From Halichoerus grypus (taxonomy: Eukaryota > Chordata > Mammalia > Carnivora > Phocidae): DNA of 64,000 bases. Below, piece by piece: positions 35,111-46,813 of the stretch (within the stretch, counting starts at the first letter, position 1; each line of letters begins with the position of its first letter). The notes under the pieces were generated by a model. The model made no database searches and was not told the origin of the DNA. It was given only the letters and a program-made list of their open reading frames with translations. The stretch is from assembly GCF_964656455.1 (NCBI RefSeq), contig NC_135725.1, positions 49,917,688 through 49,981,687 on the forward strand. Direction: 5' to 3'. The translations under genes and the position numbers were made by a program.

Positions 35111-35384
35111 GAAGGAGCAGGGTAGAGGGGGTGGAGGAGCAGGATGAGGGAGAAATTGCATCAAGTAAAAAAAGAAAGACAATAGCCTAGGAGAATTTTT
35201 AATTAGTTTGCTACAGGATGCGTGAGAAAAAGTTCTCTATTTCTTTTTCAATTGACCACATTTTCAATACTGGTACGAGATGAAAGTGGATGCTTTCTAG
35301 GGAACAAGAAAAGGAGCTGAGTTCTGATTTACAGAAGGAGGGAAGCTTTTGAAAGCACAGAAGTTAACTCTACAGCCTCTAAAG
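32781..35384. other. Non-coding stretch, one possible old repeat and an AAT tract
   Basis: No gene. 33405-33710 resembles a widespread mammalian repeat (GGACCATGCCCGAAGGG-like at 33494, GAATCTGTTTCCTAGGAAAC, CCTGGCCTATAACA), class uncertain. A purine-rich patch lies at 32840-32920. Confidence 0.4.
35067..35107. repeat. (AAT)13 microsatellite
   Basis: Uninterrupted AAT units for about 40 bases. The long leucine run in the reverse frame comes from this repeat and is not a protein. Confidence 0.95.
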
Positions 35385-35536
35385 CTTAATCAGATAGGGC
35401 TTTTAACTACAGCTCTGGCATTTACTGTTTGTGTGACCTTGAGCAGCTTACTTAACTTCTTTGAACCTAATTTTCCTTATCTAAAAATAAAGAATATCAA
35501 TACTTATTTGAAGGTGGTGGTTAGGATTTAATGAAA
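35385..35536 (+). repeat. MIR, plus strand
   Basis: TTACTGTTTGTGTGACCTTG, AGCAGCTTACTTAACTTCTT, TTCCTTATCTAAAAATAAAG and TTAGGATTTAATGAAAACAT follow MIR order. Confidence 0.7.
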
Positions 35537-35690
35537 ACATTCATTCATTTATTCAAGAAATATGTGCCTAGAATTGTTCCTAGTTACATAATAGTGTCCT
35601 AGTTACAGTGCACAAAACAGACCTTCACAAGAAAGTTAATAAATCAACCAACAAATAAGATAATTACAGATTAAAATGATTCTAAGAAAT
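35537..35690 (+). repeat. L2 fragment, plus strand
   Basis: CATTCATTTATTCAAGAAAT, ATGTGCCTAGAATTGTTCCT, then CAGTGCACAAAACAGACCTT, the usual L2 3' end order. Confidence 0.65.
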
Positions 35691-36059
35691 CAAATTATAA
35701 AAATTGTAACTAGTAAGTTCCATATAGTAGATGTAAGGTATATTATATATCTTAATCATGACATGTGGGTTGTGACTATCAGTGTAAACATTTGTAAATT
35801 TGTAATGAATTGTTTATAAAATTAAGACTACTTTATCATTTTACTGTAATTATTTAATTTGTAATTCCAAAATTGTTTATACTTTCCAAATTTTTTTTTG
35901 TTTGTTTTTCAAAATCGTTTTGATACAACAATCTACTGTGGTGGAATTGATATCAATATGTAAAGTATCTGTATAATGCAAAAAAAACCTAATGAAAATG
36001 GAGAGAAGTATCAGATGTTTTCAAATACAAGGTGTCAAGAACTGTGAGATTTTACCCTT

Positions 36060-36440
36060 TGTTATAAACTGAATTGTGTCCCCTCCCCCATTCATATGTT
36101 GAAGCCCTATCCCCCACTGTGACCATATTTGCAGACAGGACCTATGAGGAGGTAATTAAAGCCAATGAGGTCATAAGGGTAGGGCCCTAATTCAGTAGGA
36201 CTGATGTCTCTATAAGAAGAGGAAGAGACACCAGAAGTGCATGGACAGAGAAAAGGCCATGTAAAGGCATAGCAAGAAGGTGGTCATCTACAAGCCAAGG
36301 AGAGAGGCTTCACCAGAAACCAATCCTGCTGGCATCTTGAACTTAGACTTGTGGCTTCCAGAACTGTGAGAAAATATATTTATGTTGTTTAAACTACCAA
36401 GTCTGGTATTATTTTTATGGTAGCTTGAGAGATAAATACA
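36060..36440 (+). mobile_element. Solitary ERVL-MaLR LTR (MST/MLT1 type), plus strand
   Basis: Starts TGTTATAAACTGAATTGTGT and ends GATAAATACA, so it has the 5'-TG...CA-3' ends of an LTR, with about 381 bases between. Internal landmarks: TTCATATGTTGAAGCCCTAT, GAGGTCATAAGGGTAGGGCC, CTCTATAAGAAGAGGAAGAG, CCATGTAAAGGCATAGC, CCAGAACTGTGAGAAAATAT. The flanks CCCTT and CCCTG are a likely 5-bp target-site duplication with one change. No internal retroviral sequence adjoins it, so it is a recombined solo LTR. It has no coding capacity. Confidence 0.88.
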
Positions 36441-38477
36441 CCCTGCTAACAAGTTAGCCTACCACACACACAGCTTCATGGATGTTGGCAGGAGACCCAA
36501 GATTCTTTGGTCAGGGTCAAAGGCCTATATGACTCTCACAGTTAATAGCAGTGGAGAAAGTACCAGCATATTGTCTTGTGTTGGTTCTCTAAGTCTCATT
36601 TCCCAAAGGATGAGACAAAGAGGACTGAGTGATATCTGCCCATGCCTAAGTTACATTATACAGCACAGGAACCTTGAGCTGAAAGAAACAAATGGGAGCA
36701 AACATGCCTTCCATTGTTCTGAAGGCTCTAATTAAACATGACCTCTCTTCTGAACAGAGACACTATTTCTATCTTCCAAGGTTGTTCACTGCTACACAAA
36801 CATCCTTTGTTTATTTATTTATTTTCAAACATCTTTCAAAAGATAGTCTGAAACAAATAATATCAAGGCCTTAATTTGCAAGATGTGCAAAAATGTGAGA
36901 GTCCAATGGAGAATTGTCTCGCAACACACGGTTGCTCTTGCAAAGAAAAACAGTGTCTCAGGAGAATTATGTTCAAAGAGAAGCTTCATTGAAGAATCTC
37001 ATACTTCTTATATGAAAGATAACCAACAATTTCTGTCTCAAAAGTCTGGTTATATAATTTTATATTTTATTGAATGAATTTGTTTTTTTTGTTTATTTTT
37101 TGTTTTTCTTAATTAAAATGCTCCTTCTCAAGTACAGTAACCTTGAGCAATACAACCAATTAGTTGGGTGAACATTATTGATAAATTTAACTTCAGTCTC
37201 TTGGTCAGATAAGTAAGTCGAGAGAGGGCAGTAATTAAGAAATGGATCTTCTGACTAGCATAAGTTTACAGCTTTGAAGATGGAGCCCTGATGTATTTTT
37301 TTTTACTTCCGTTAGAATTATTTCTGACCATTTTCAGTGATTTCAAGGAGTTAGAATTCATAAGACTTCTTTCCTCTTTCTACCTCCCTGCAGTTTTTCC
37401 AGAAATAGATTAAATATATTGATTCAGCCCTTCTCCTGTGCACGTTCCATACTTGTTCCATACACATGGATTCCTTTAAAGCAAATGATGCACCTTCTCT
37501 TGTATTTGTTTCTGAAGTGCTGCTGATTGAAAGCCAAATCTATCACGTAAAATGATTTTAAAAATCCTAAATGAATTGGCAGCAGGCTTTAAGATCAGAC
37601 CTGGCAGAGTTCTGAGATACTTCACTCTTCAGTGCATGGTTATTCCATGTTGCTTAGTGAACTGTATTATTGTGATAATTCAATGACTTTACATGAGATC
37701 CTGCTTTCAGGAAAGCTCTGGGACACAGTTTTAACTTGGGAAATATAACATTTGTTCCCTTCTGAAGTCAGCCAACGTTTGATTTGTGGTGCAGGTTCAT
37801 TAATGTCACCATTAAGCAGGAGGTAGAGCGGGGCTATGTCGTTCAAGATCCTCAAACCACTATTCTGTCTATTGAAGCAACAAACCTACTAGCATCAAAT
37901 TTCACATTTAATTGTAAAGCAGAAAATATCTCAGCAAGAACAGAGAAGAAAAGCCACTCGTAAGTACGCTTCGGCATGTTACTTCCTACTGGTATTTGTT
38001 AACAGCCCTCCCTGCCACCCCCACTTCCACTGACAGCAATGCATCATTTTCATATCAACACCTTAGCTCTCATGAAATTCATGATCAAGGTTCGGAGTAA
38101 AACTTAATTTATGCTATTATTGCCCACTAATTCTTTGAATGTTCTTAGTCTGTCAGTGTAAAACATTTCTGAGTACTGGAAAGCCTTAAACTTCTCTGGC
38201 ATTTCTATTGATTTCTCTGAGAAGGATCTTAAACTTATTATTTATGAAGTGTTTTTTTTTTTTTTTGATATCACTTGTGCCATTTCAATTAATCGGTCTA
38301 GTAATCAAATATCTTAAAGCAGTTGATATCATCTGAACAGTTTAAATATCAAACAGATGAAGGCCAACTTCAACCAAAAGAAGAACTTCCTTTAGAGCCA
38401 TTAATACTCTACCACTTCAAAAGAACATGTATTAAGGAAATCATTCTTAGTAATTAATATAAAATGATAGCTATATT
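36441..38477. other. Non-coding stretch, nothing recognised
   Basis: About 2 kb without a recognisable gene or named repeat. Composition is somewhat less AT-rich between 36450 and 37000. Short frames at 36478, 36692, 36883 and 37667 have no domain I can recognise. Confidence 0.4.
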
Positions 38478-38651
38478 TAGGGCCAGCTACATGGGTACGC
38501 AAGCGGTGCAATTACGCAGCGCCCTATGCTTAGAAGGGACCCATGCTTGGTTTAATATTTGGCTGTTACTATCTTGAAATTTGTGATTTTTGCATAAAAG
38601 TCCCATGTTTTCATTTTGTACTGGAACTCACAAATTATGTAGCTAGCCCTG
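38478..38651. mobile_element. Small hAT-like MITE (174 bp)
   Basis: Terminal inverted repeats AGGGCCAGCTACAT (38479-38492) and its partner ATGTAGCTAGCCCT (38637-38650) match at 13 of 14 positions, and the right end reads ...GCCCTG, the CAGGG-type end of hAT elements. Flanking 8-mers GCTATATT (38470-38477) and GTTATATT (38652-38659) match at 7 of 8, the right length for a hAT target-site duplication. No coding sequence: non-autonomous. Confidence 0.75.
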
Positions 38652-39974
38652 GTTATATTTTATGATGTGTTTGTGATTTTATTTTCATTTTAATTTATCT
38701 GCCAAGTAGCCAGCATGCACCAGCTCACACAGCTAACTTACAGAGGTACGGAGGAGTGAAGTTGTTTGTTTGTTTGTTTGTTTTTAGTATGGATGATAAA
38801 GACATTATTTCATGTTCTCCAAGTTTTATATTCAAATATATATAGAGAGAGAACAGAATTGATTTTTGGATGAAGAAATTTTTTAAAAAGTATTTCTTTA
38901 ATAATAGAAAAAATATATAATGCTAAAGTGTATCATGAAGACGTCTGTAGTAAAGATAGGATTTATGTAGTTCTTCTTATAAATAAGAATTGGAAAATAT
39001 GAAAAAGAAAAAGCGAAAATAAATAAGTATATGGCCTAAACTGCCTTAGAATGCATTGTCACAGTTTGATGCAATATCACATACATGAGAGAAATCAATA
39101 TAGAAGTTAAAATATTCAGGAAATGCAGATGAAGACCAGACAGGGAAGTGACCTTAAAATGCAATATGAGATTCTGATTAGGCATGCAGCTAATGTCTGT
39201 CCAGCATGGGTATCTCTCTCTGTCTCTCTTTTAATTCTGCAGCTGGAATATTCTAGTAAGCAATGGCTTCCATAGTAGGACTGCAAGCATTCTGCTCTCC
39301 CCCAGGTAAAGGATGGTTGCTGAACTGCCAAGCTCCTATCACAACTTTTCATGTTTCTTTATATTGCTCTCTATATGTCTAAATCAGCTCAACCCATCCC
39401 TTTAGCATTCTGTCACACTCAGCATCCACAGAATGAAAGGAACTAAAGTGTAAAGAGTTAGAGATGATTAAACTTTAATGTTCACTGCTTAATTCTCATT
39501 AGTCCTGTCCTGAATTCATTAAGGTGTCAGCACATGGGCCAATACTTGTTTATGTAATGGTTAAGATATTCTCCCTTTTGAAGATTCAAGAATAGATCAA
39601 GAAAAGCCCCCAAGGCCCCTTCTGGGCCTACTGTAGTATTTGCTATTGAATTCATAAAACGGTGCCCTTCGGGGTAAAATCACCTCCTAGCAGAGAGAGA
39701 AGATGAAACATTTATTTAAAATGTATAAGATGGCACAACGTCAGGTAGCAGCATATATTAAAATATATGGAATATTTAGATCTGTCAGCAGGGTACTCTG
39801 TTCTTTTTTAAGTGTCATAGTAGCATATAGGAAAAAAAGATTGCAAAGATTATACAACTCTCAGACATTCAGGGCTTTAATGAACAAACATCTTTATTTG
39901 CATTGTATAAAAATTAGACAGTATTAAAAGTATCTTTACCACTAGTTTGTATGCACAGTTTGAGGCAGAATTTG
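38652..39974. other. Non-coding stretch, (GTTT)n tract only
   Basis: No gene. A (GTTT)n run at 38763-38785. A less AT-rich, unassigned patch at 39540-39690. Confidence 0.4.
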
Positions 39975-40119
39975 CTTACACCTCATTTTATCAACACTAT
40001 AAGCATTTGGGAGATGTGTTAATTGGAGCACTTCTTAAAGAATGAAATCCTTTTGAGTAATTGAGGGCATTATGCACATAGTGTTTACGGCAAGAATTAA
40101 AAATCCTTTTATTGTAAAA
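39975..40119 (+). repeat. Diverged repeat pair, copy A
   Basis: A segment of about 145 bases that aligns along its length with 41095-41240 in the same orientation. Shared blocks: CTTACACCT, TCAACACTATAA, GGAGATG, TTAATTGGA, TTCTTAAAGAATGAAAT, TGAGGGCAT/TGAAGGCAT, AGTGTTTA. I judge identity around 70-75 percent by eye. No known family recognised. Confidence 0.75.
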
Positions 40120-40336
40120 TGTTAAATTCTTAAATAATAAATGGGTAGCAATGCATAGGGCAACGTGCAAAGAATCTTTGCCACTAGCCATTTATTTAAG
40201 CTTTCTAGGTCTCCCTTTCCCAGTTTGTAAATTAACAGGTTAGTCAAGAGCTGAGGTTCATCTGAGCTGTTATGTTAATCCATCTTTATAAGACCTGCAG
40301 AAAGATTTAATTGTTCATTGTCTGTCTTTGAGGTTC

Positions 40337-40625
40337 ACAATTATTCAGTCATTTGTGTATTTATCCAATAAGTTTTGCTTAACTGCTGCCAAGCACTGTC
40401 CTTAGCTCTGGAGACTCAATGACGAGGGTGGGGCAGGAGCAGGGGCGGGGGTCGGGGGGTGGGAGGAGGGGAGGTGGCCCTCATTCCCCTTACAGCCCAG
40501 TGAGTGAGGCAGACAATAATAAAAGAATGACCGAAGTAAACATAACCTTGAAACTATGGTGAATCCCATCATGAAGGATTACATGGAGCTGGGAGTTGCA
40601 TATTATCTAGTCAAGAACAAGGACA
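40337..40625 (+). repeat. L2 fragment, plus strand, with G-rich insert
   Basis: TTATTCAGTCATTTGTGTAT, CCAAGCACTGTCCTTAGCTC, GGAGACTCAATGACG, then after a G-rich run CAGTGAGTGAGGCAGACAAT and AATAAAAGAATGACC follow L2 3' end order. The G-rich run at 40426-40478 is not part of a usual L2. Confidence 0.65.
40426..40478 (+). other. G-quadruplex-type G cluster
   Basis: Runs of G: 40442-40445 (4), 40447-40451 (5), 40454-40459 (6), 40461-40463 (3), 40468-40471 (4), with loops of 1 to 4 bases, plus GGGTGGGG at 40426-40433. This satisfies the usual G3+N1-7 rule for a quadruplex on the plus strand. Confidence 0.85.
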
Positions 40626-41094
40626 GTCCCCTGGAGGTTCTCCTAATAAAGCTGAGAGCCAGGAGGCAATTAATGACAGGAGGATGCTAGAGTCAGCACT
40701 GGAATAGGGAAGAGCAAAATCTTGGTTGATAATGATATGATTTAATAAGAGACAAATCTGTTGTTTCAAAAATGGAATCTTGTGGTCTTACTGGCCCTAA
40801 ACATGGTTTATGGACATATTTCAATGTGCCTAAAAGTGAAAAAGTTACTCTGCTCATTTTTGTTTCTTTTCCTAATTGAATTATTATTATTTTTTAGCAT
40901 GTTGAAGGGTTGATACTCAGCTGAAACACCGCTTGTTTTAGTAGTAACCAAGGATGAACTAATGCTACTATTTTACATTGATAATTATTTGATCAGCCTT
41001 TTTGTGACATTTTCCATGGTGCCTGTATTTGCTGCAAAGGTAAAAAGAGAAGTTGATCAATTGATTTTCTTGTTTGTAGGCCTGACAGAGCAGA
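40626..41094. other. Non-coding stretch between L2 and copy B
   Basis: Nothing recognised. Confidence 0.35.
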
Positions 41095-41240
41095 CTTACA
41101 CCTGATGTGGTCATCAACACTATAAATAGTCGGAGATGCATTAATTGGAATCTTTCTTAAAGAATGAAATTTCTGGGTAACTGAAGGCATATGTGTATGC
41201 AGTGTTTATCATATGAATCAATAAATGCTTTCATAGTAAA
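41095..41240 (+). repeat. Diverged repeat pair, copy B
   Basis: Partner of 39975-40119, offset by about 1120 bases. On the minus strand both copies give a similar short peptide core (GFHSLRSAPINTSP in copy A, KFHSLRKIPINASP in copy B). With no start, length or family to support it, I take that as a by-product of the nucleotide similarity rather than as coding. Confidence 0.75.
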
Positions 41241-42393
41241 TCCTCACTTTCTAATAGCACCACAGAGAGAGAACTTGTGATGAATTTGCTCATCTCTTTT
41301 TCATTTAGGAGCTGATCTAATGATTTAGAGTCACTGCTCTGTCCTTATAAAAGTTAACAGATACTGCCTTGTACTCTTAAAGAAGTTTTAGCAGTAGCAG
41401 ATTTCCAGTTTCACTATTCAAATTCAGAGTGAATAGTGATTCAAATTCATTCAGAAATGAATTCAAATTCATTCAGTCATCATGATACTTAATTAACTCC
41501 AATGAAGAATAAGTACACAGGAAACTTTTCTTTATGAAAATTAGGACCACATAGCAAGCTTTATGTATCAAAAAAAAAAAGCTTATAAAACAAACTCTGA
41601 GAGATTCTGATTATGTAAGGAGATAATGATGGTGCAATAATGCATTTCCCAGAATGACAGCTAGTGATATCTGTAAATGGCCTTTGGTAGAAGAAAGAAA
41701 ACACACTGCTCCAATCAATACACAGATAGTCCTTAATGTAAAGATTAGAATCAGAATATTTAAAAATTTAATACTTCGCCACTCCGTATAGCACTTTGGA
41801 AGTCAATATCTTTGGAAACCTGGTCCATTTCCCTTCTTTGAGAGCATTATATATTTAAGGTTTTTAAATTATTTATCTAGTCCATGTGATTAAAAATGAA
41901 AAAAGTTAGCCCATCCATTATCTTCTGCAGCTGCTGTCTGGATATTAGTGCCCCCCCCCCCCCGCTTAAATCCTTGATTATTTTTTTTCTTTTTACGATG
42001 TAAAGAAAACTTGATAGATACATTAAGAGAAAAAAAGAAAAAACCTTACCTACTTGCTAATATCAGAGCATGTTGCTGTTTAAGCAGTGAGCAAGGGTGG
42101 CTGTGTATGAACAATGTACTCAAACATTGTTACTCAATTGTATTACTTTCAAATCTGATAGTCAAAAATAGGATGTAGTTAAATGGCAAGAAAGCGTATT
42201 ATGTCTCTTTTCCTAGCCAACCGTATTTGGAGGCTTTGCTTATCTTTTAAAAAAATTTATTCTCAAAGTTACTTCAAAGTCGACTCTTGGAGAATAAGAA
42301 CATTTTAAAAAAATTATTAAATTCTTTAAGTCCTTGCTCCCCTTACTGTCATGAAGGTAAGGCTCATATTTAAATAAAATGGGGAATTGTTTT
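41241..42393. other. Non-coding stretch with a poly-C tract
   Basis: No gene. Thirteen consecutive C at 41951-41963. Near 41415-41480 a short AATTCATTCAGAAATGAATT-type palindromic/tandem patch repeats ATTCAAATTCATTCAG units. Confidence 0.45.
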
Positions 42394-42404
42394 AAAAATA
42401 GTCA

Positions 42405-42603
42405 CCGGGGCCCCTGGATGGCTCAGTAGGTTGAGCATCTGACTCGTGATTTTGGCTCAGGTCCTGATCTCAGGGTCATGGGATCCAGGAGGCCTCAGAC
42501 TGCCCACTCAGCAGGGAGTCTGCTTCCCCTCTCTCTCCCTCTACCCTCCCCTGACTCATGCACACACTCTCTCTCTCTGGAATAAATAAATAAATATTAA
42601 AAA
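42405..42603 (+). mobile_element. Can-SINE, plus strand
   Basis: Head GGGGCCCCTGGATGGCTCAG, GTTGAGCATCTGACTCGTGA, CTCAGGGTCATGGGATCCAG, CT-rich body and an AAATAAATAAATA tail. Duplication AAAAATAGTCA at 42394-42404 and 42604-42614. Older subfamily judging by the GAGCATCTGACT version of the head. Confidence 0.93.
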
Positions 42604-43870
42604 AAAAATAGTCAACAAACTCAATGTAATTTCTCATACCAGTTTAATTTTATGGTTTTTAATTTTCTTGCTTTTAAAGATTGTATTTTCTTATATATGT
42701 GCTTTAGTGTTTACTGAGATCAGAATTGGTGGTTTTCCAAACATGCTATTCAGTTTGGATTATAAAATATGATTTTTATTATTTCCTTTGAGACTTTCTA
42801 CTATTAAGAGTGAAATGAATTTGCTTTACTATCTTAACACATCTTTTTTTTTCTCCACACACACTCACACACTTTTTGTTCTCATTTTAACATAGAAATA
42901 TTTAAAATACCTAAAGAAGAGAATATTGGAAGATATGTATCTAAAATATTAAAGAAACCTAGCAATATTCAAAGATGAGAGAGGGAATGTTTTATATTCC
43001 TCTATGTAAGCTAAAAGACTTTGGAAAAAATTCCTTAGATTATTCCATAGAAATTCTCCTTTTGTTCCACGGAGATCCTATCATGCCACTTGGCTCTCAG
43101 GGAACATTGATTATTAGAGCTTCAGTGCACTGGCCACAATGAAGAGCAATTCTTTCCTCAGTTTAAGACGCGAGTAGCTCCAAGATTCACGTGTTTTCTT
43201 CTGCTTTATCTGAAGCAGAGTAAGCAAGAGATTAGGAAGAGGATCCAAGCTAAGATTCTGGGTGTTTCCATTGGTTATGAACAGAGTACTAAAGAGAGAC
43301 AGTGAGCTATGTGTTTTACTTCTTTGGAGCATTGTGCTCAAATATATATATTTTGTGGAGCTGAATTTTTGGCACAATACGGACTGAGAGCATTCTAATG
43401 ATGTGAGGCCAATAGGGAGAATCTTTGGAGGATTTTACTATTTCTTTTATCCTAAATATCATTCTGTTATAAATGAACAGTTGATCCTCTGTTGTTCTTG
43501 AGATCAGATTTTGGCTGAGACTAGGAGGGATAAATGTGGTGCTTCTGACATTGACATTTTATGATTTATAAAATGATGGAATGTATGATAACAGAAATTT
43601 ATATTCTTCAGTCCTACTACTTCAGTTGTATAATCCTCCATTTGCTCTCATACTTTTCTGAAATGGGTTCTTTTCACGGATCTTTCCCCTACAATAGGAG
43701 GTTATGTTGAGGGGGTATTTTTGAAGGATAATATGAAGAATTAGAAAGAAGTGAATGAATGTATAGTGGCGTGATAGCAGGACGTATACTCTTTCTATAC
43801 AGTGAAGATGACAATTGTAGGTCAAAAATTTTAGTACTTAGAAAGATTTAGCTATAAGCTTACAATTTTT

Positions 43871-44062
43871 TTTTTTAAGATTTTATTTATTTGACAGAGA
43901 GAGAGAGACAGTGAGAGAAGGAACACAAGCAGGGGGAGTGGAAGAGGGAGAAGCAGGCTCTCTGCCGAGCAGGGAGCCCGATGCGGGGCTTGATCCCAGG
44001 ACCCTGGGATCATGTCGTGAGCCGAAGGCAGATGCTTAACGACTGAGCCACCCAGGTGCCCC
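43871..44062 (-). mobile_element. Can-SINE, minus strand
   Basis: Tail AAGATTTTATTTATTTGACA, body CACAAGCAGGGGGAGTGGAA, reversed head CACCCAGGTGCCCC. Exact duplication of about 15 bases AAGCTTACAATTTTT (from 43856 and from 44063). The minus-strand frame across it is a SINE product. Confidence 0.96.
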
Positions 44063-44454
44063 AAGCTTACAATTTTTTAAGGGTAGAAAAAATATCTGTA
44101 GTCAACCTGAATACTTCACTTTGGTCCTATTCAGTTTTACTTCTTTTTGACCTGTCTCAATTTTCTAGATCTTTTCTAGTATGTCTCACCCTATTCTTGT
44201 CCAATCTGGATTGCGTTAGAGCATTGAAGTCTCACATCTGGATCATAATTCTTCTTCATTAAATATTCTTAGTTAAGGCAGACTAAGCATCCAGCATCTA
44301 TATCTATCTTAGCATTAGCAACCCAGTTATCTCCAGGATCCACCTGCCTTTATATACAATAAGATCACGATATTAGTATTGAATGTGTGATGGTTTCTTC
44401 AGTGCACTGTAGATGATCTATCACCTTTCAAAATCTTCCCAAGTCATTAAAAAT

Positions 44455-44705
44455 AATAAGGGCTAGCATTTATCAAGTTATTTTAGTATGTGCATGACAC
44501 TGCTAAATGCTTTATGTATACTTTCAAATTTAATCTTAAATCTAAGAGGTAGGCAGTGTCATTATCCTGTCTTTGGAAATAAGCAAAAGCATAGAGAATT
44601 TAAGTAACCTGCATAAATTTTGTAAAATTCTGGTAAATGAGACAAAGGATTTGAACACAGTTCTTCATAACCCAGGAGCCTGTGCTTTCTAACTCTTAAT
44701 ATGTC
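44455..44705 (-). repeat. MIR, minus strand
   Basis: Reverse MIR blocks: TAGGCAGTGTCATTATCCTG, AGAGAATTTAAGTAACCTGC, GGATTTGAACACAGTTCTTC, and GAGCCTGTGCTTTCTAACTC. Confidence 0.75.
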
Positions 44706-46583
44706 ACTTCCTGGAAATATTTCACATTTACTTTCAAATAGTCTTTTCAAGTTCCTCATCATGCTCTTCTTTTTTATGTCTATTTTTGAAACATCACTTG
44801 CAGGTAGATGGTAAGAGCTTCCTTGCTGCTCTTTATCAGTGTCCTCCCTGAGAAGCCTGCCTTACCATTTTGGTGACATAGAGCTCCAGGACTCTTGTAT
44901 TGCCCTAAGACACTGGATTCCTTTATTTCCTCTTTAATTCTGTAGCTTTTTTAGTTGCTTTCTAATTTGAGTATTTTCTATTTGCCTACCAGCTCATTTT
45001 GTGTTCCTGTGATCAGCCTTTTGTTCTGCTCTTGTCACTGGAGGGCTATTTTATTAGTTGACGACTTTTGTTAGAGTATTAAAGTATAATTTTCAAAAAG
45101 TTAAAAACATGACTCTCATAACAGTATAAAATGAACATGTCAATTTTTATTTAACTCTAATAAGAACCAGTAAGATATTAAACCTTGTTTGAAGAAGATT
45201 TTGAGGAATTGGGATTTTATAGTTTGTCAGTTAAAGAAATGCAGAAATAAATTTGCTAATTAGTACATGACTGGTTAATGGTTAGTGTCAACTAGATGAG
45301 AAACAGTAACCTTTGGATTACTTTTCCTCCTGACCAGATATCATTTGAATTTGCTATTGTTGAAGAATCATTTGCAACTCTCTTAGACAGGAATCATATA
45401 CATGACTATCAGTTTGGTAAAAATTAATGTCTAATATTACAGAATTGTGAAATATCTTAATAATTAGTACATCAGTGGTCAAACAAACTATACACCCTAG
45501 AAAATTAGATAATCCTCAGGAAGTGTGAGCTACTCCCAACACTATATTGAAAATATTCCCAATAATTTATTTGCCTGTTTCCAAGTTTTGGATAAATTTC
45601 ATGACAAGTTGAATTGCCAGAGTGAAATATGGCTGAAAAATGCACCCTCTATTGTATAGAAACATGGATGCCATGACAAATTTATAAATCTAGTAAGCAC
45701 TCTCCTGTCTGATGCAGGTCAGGCTTGCTTTTTTTTTTTTTTTTTTTTAACCCTTCCTGTTTTGCCATCTTATGTTTACTGGCCTATAGTCTACAGTGGT
45801 GCTCTTGTATAAAACATAAACTAAGAGTTAACTGAGATAAGAACATTTCTCCACTATTCTGGGTGACAAGGGACCTTCCTCTGACCAAAATTTGAAAGCA
45901 CATGACAATGATAGGAAGTAGCTGGACAGAATTTTGAGTCCTTTATTCTAGTTTTGTTGTTGTTCTTGTTATTTTTGACATAGGCTCCCAAAAACTAAAA
46001 GGAGTCAACTTTGGGGGAAAAAGGAGATCCTAATGATCCTCAACATCAAATCAATTGAAGAAATATATTCAGAATAAAGCTAATAAACTGAGATTCTAAA
46101 GATAAATGAACAACTCTTTTGATTAGAATATATATTGAACCAAAGAAAAGGTCATTTTTTATTTAATTCAAACTGGCTAGTCAAGACTTGCATACACATT
46201 TTTCTAAGTAGAAATGTTTTACTCTGTTTCTTGGTAACACAATAGGAGCTCAAAAGTATTTGTTGAATTTTAATGCTAATAAAAGCCAAAGAATCTTTAG
46301 GAAATACCATTCCTTATTTTCAGTGAAAACTTTATCAACTATATTGTTTAGAATTATATTTGGTTTTGCTGTTTCTATCCATTCTTCTTTTTGTCCCCCT
46401 CTCTTCCACTTAGGATCCCTTAGGATCCTTTAGAATTTCATCAAAAATTCTGAGTTATAAGAAAAGCACATTTAACAATGAGAAAAGTATACAATAGTTA
46501 AATATTGTGGATTTAGTTAATGCATATTTATGTAGCCATTCAAAGTATCCATCATGGTGTGAATTGTAGAAAGTTAAAAAATT
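44706..46583. other. Non-coding stretch, nothing recognised
   Basis: AT-rich, no gene. T tract of about 22 bases at 45729-45749. Confidence 0.4.
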
Positions 46584-46596
46584 TCCCATCTTCTTT

Positions 46597-46800
46597 GTTT
46601 CTTTTTTTTTCTTTAAGATTTTATTTATTTATTTGACAGAGAGATACAGTGAGAGAGGGAACACAAGCTGGGGGAGTGGGAGAGGGAGAAGCAGACTCCC
46701 TGCCAAGCAGGGAACCCGATGCGGCATTCAATCCCAGAACCCTGGGATCATGACCTGAGCCGAAGGCAGACGCTTAACGACTGAGCCACCCAGGCTCCCC
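46597..46800 (-). mobile_element. Can-SINE, minus strand
   Basis: T-rich tail, GACAGAGAGATACAGTGAGA, AAGCTGGGGGAGTGGGAGAG and the reversed head CACCCAGGCTCCCC. Exact 13-bp duplication TCCCATCTTCTTT at 46584-46596 and 46801-46813. Confidence 0.95.
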
Positions 46801-46813
46801 TCCCATCTTCTTT

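Noticed and set aside
34985..35182. Minus-strand frame with a long leucine run
   Set aside because: The run is the (AAT)n microsatellite read in reverse.
36060..36440. Possible provirus at the MaLR LTR
   Set aside because: Only one LTR with matching short flanks and no adjoining internal sequence, so it is a solo LTR.
40993..41190. Similar short peptides on the minus strand at 40.0 and 41.1 kb (FHSLR..PIN.SP)
   Set aside because: They follow from the nucleotide repeat pair. The starts and lengths do not correspond and no family is recognised, so I report the DNA repeat rather than a gene pair.
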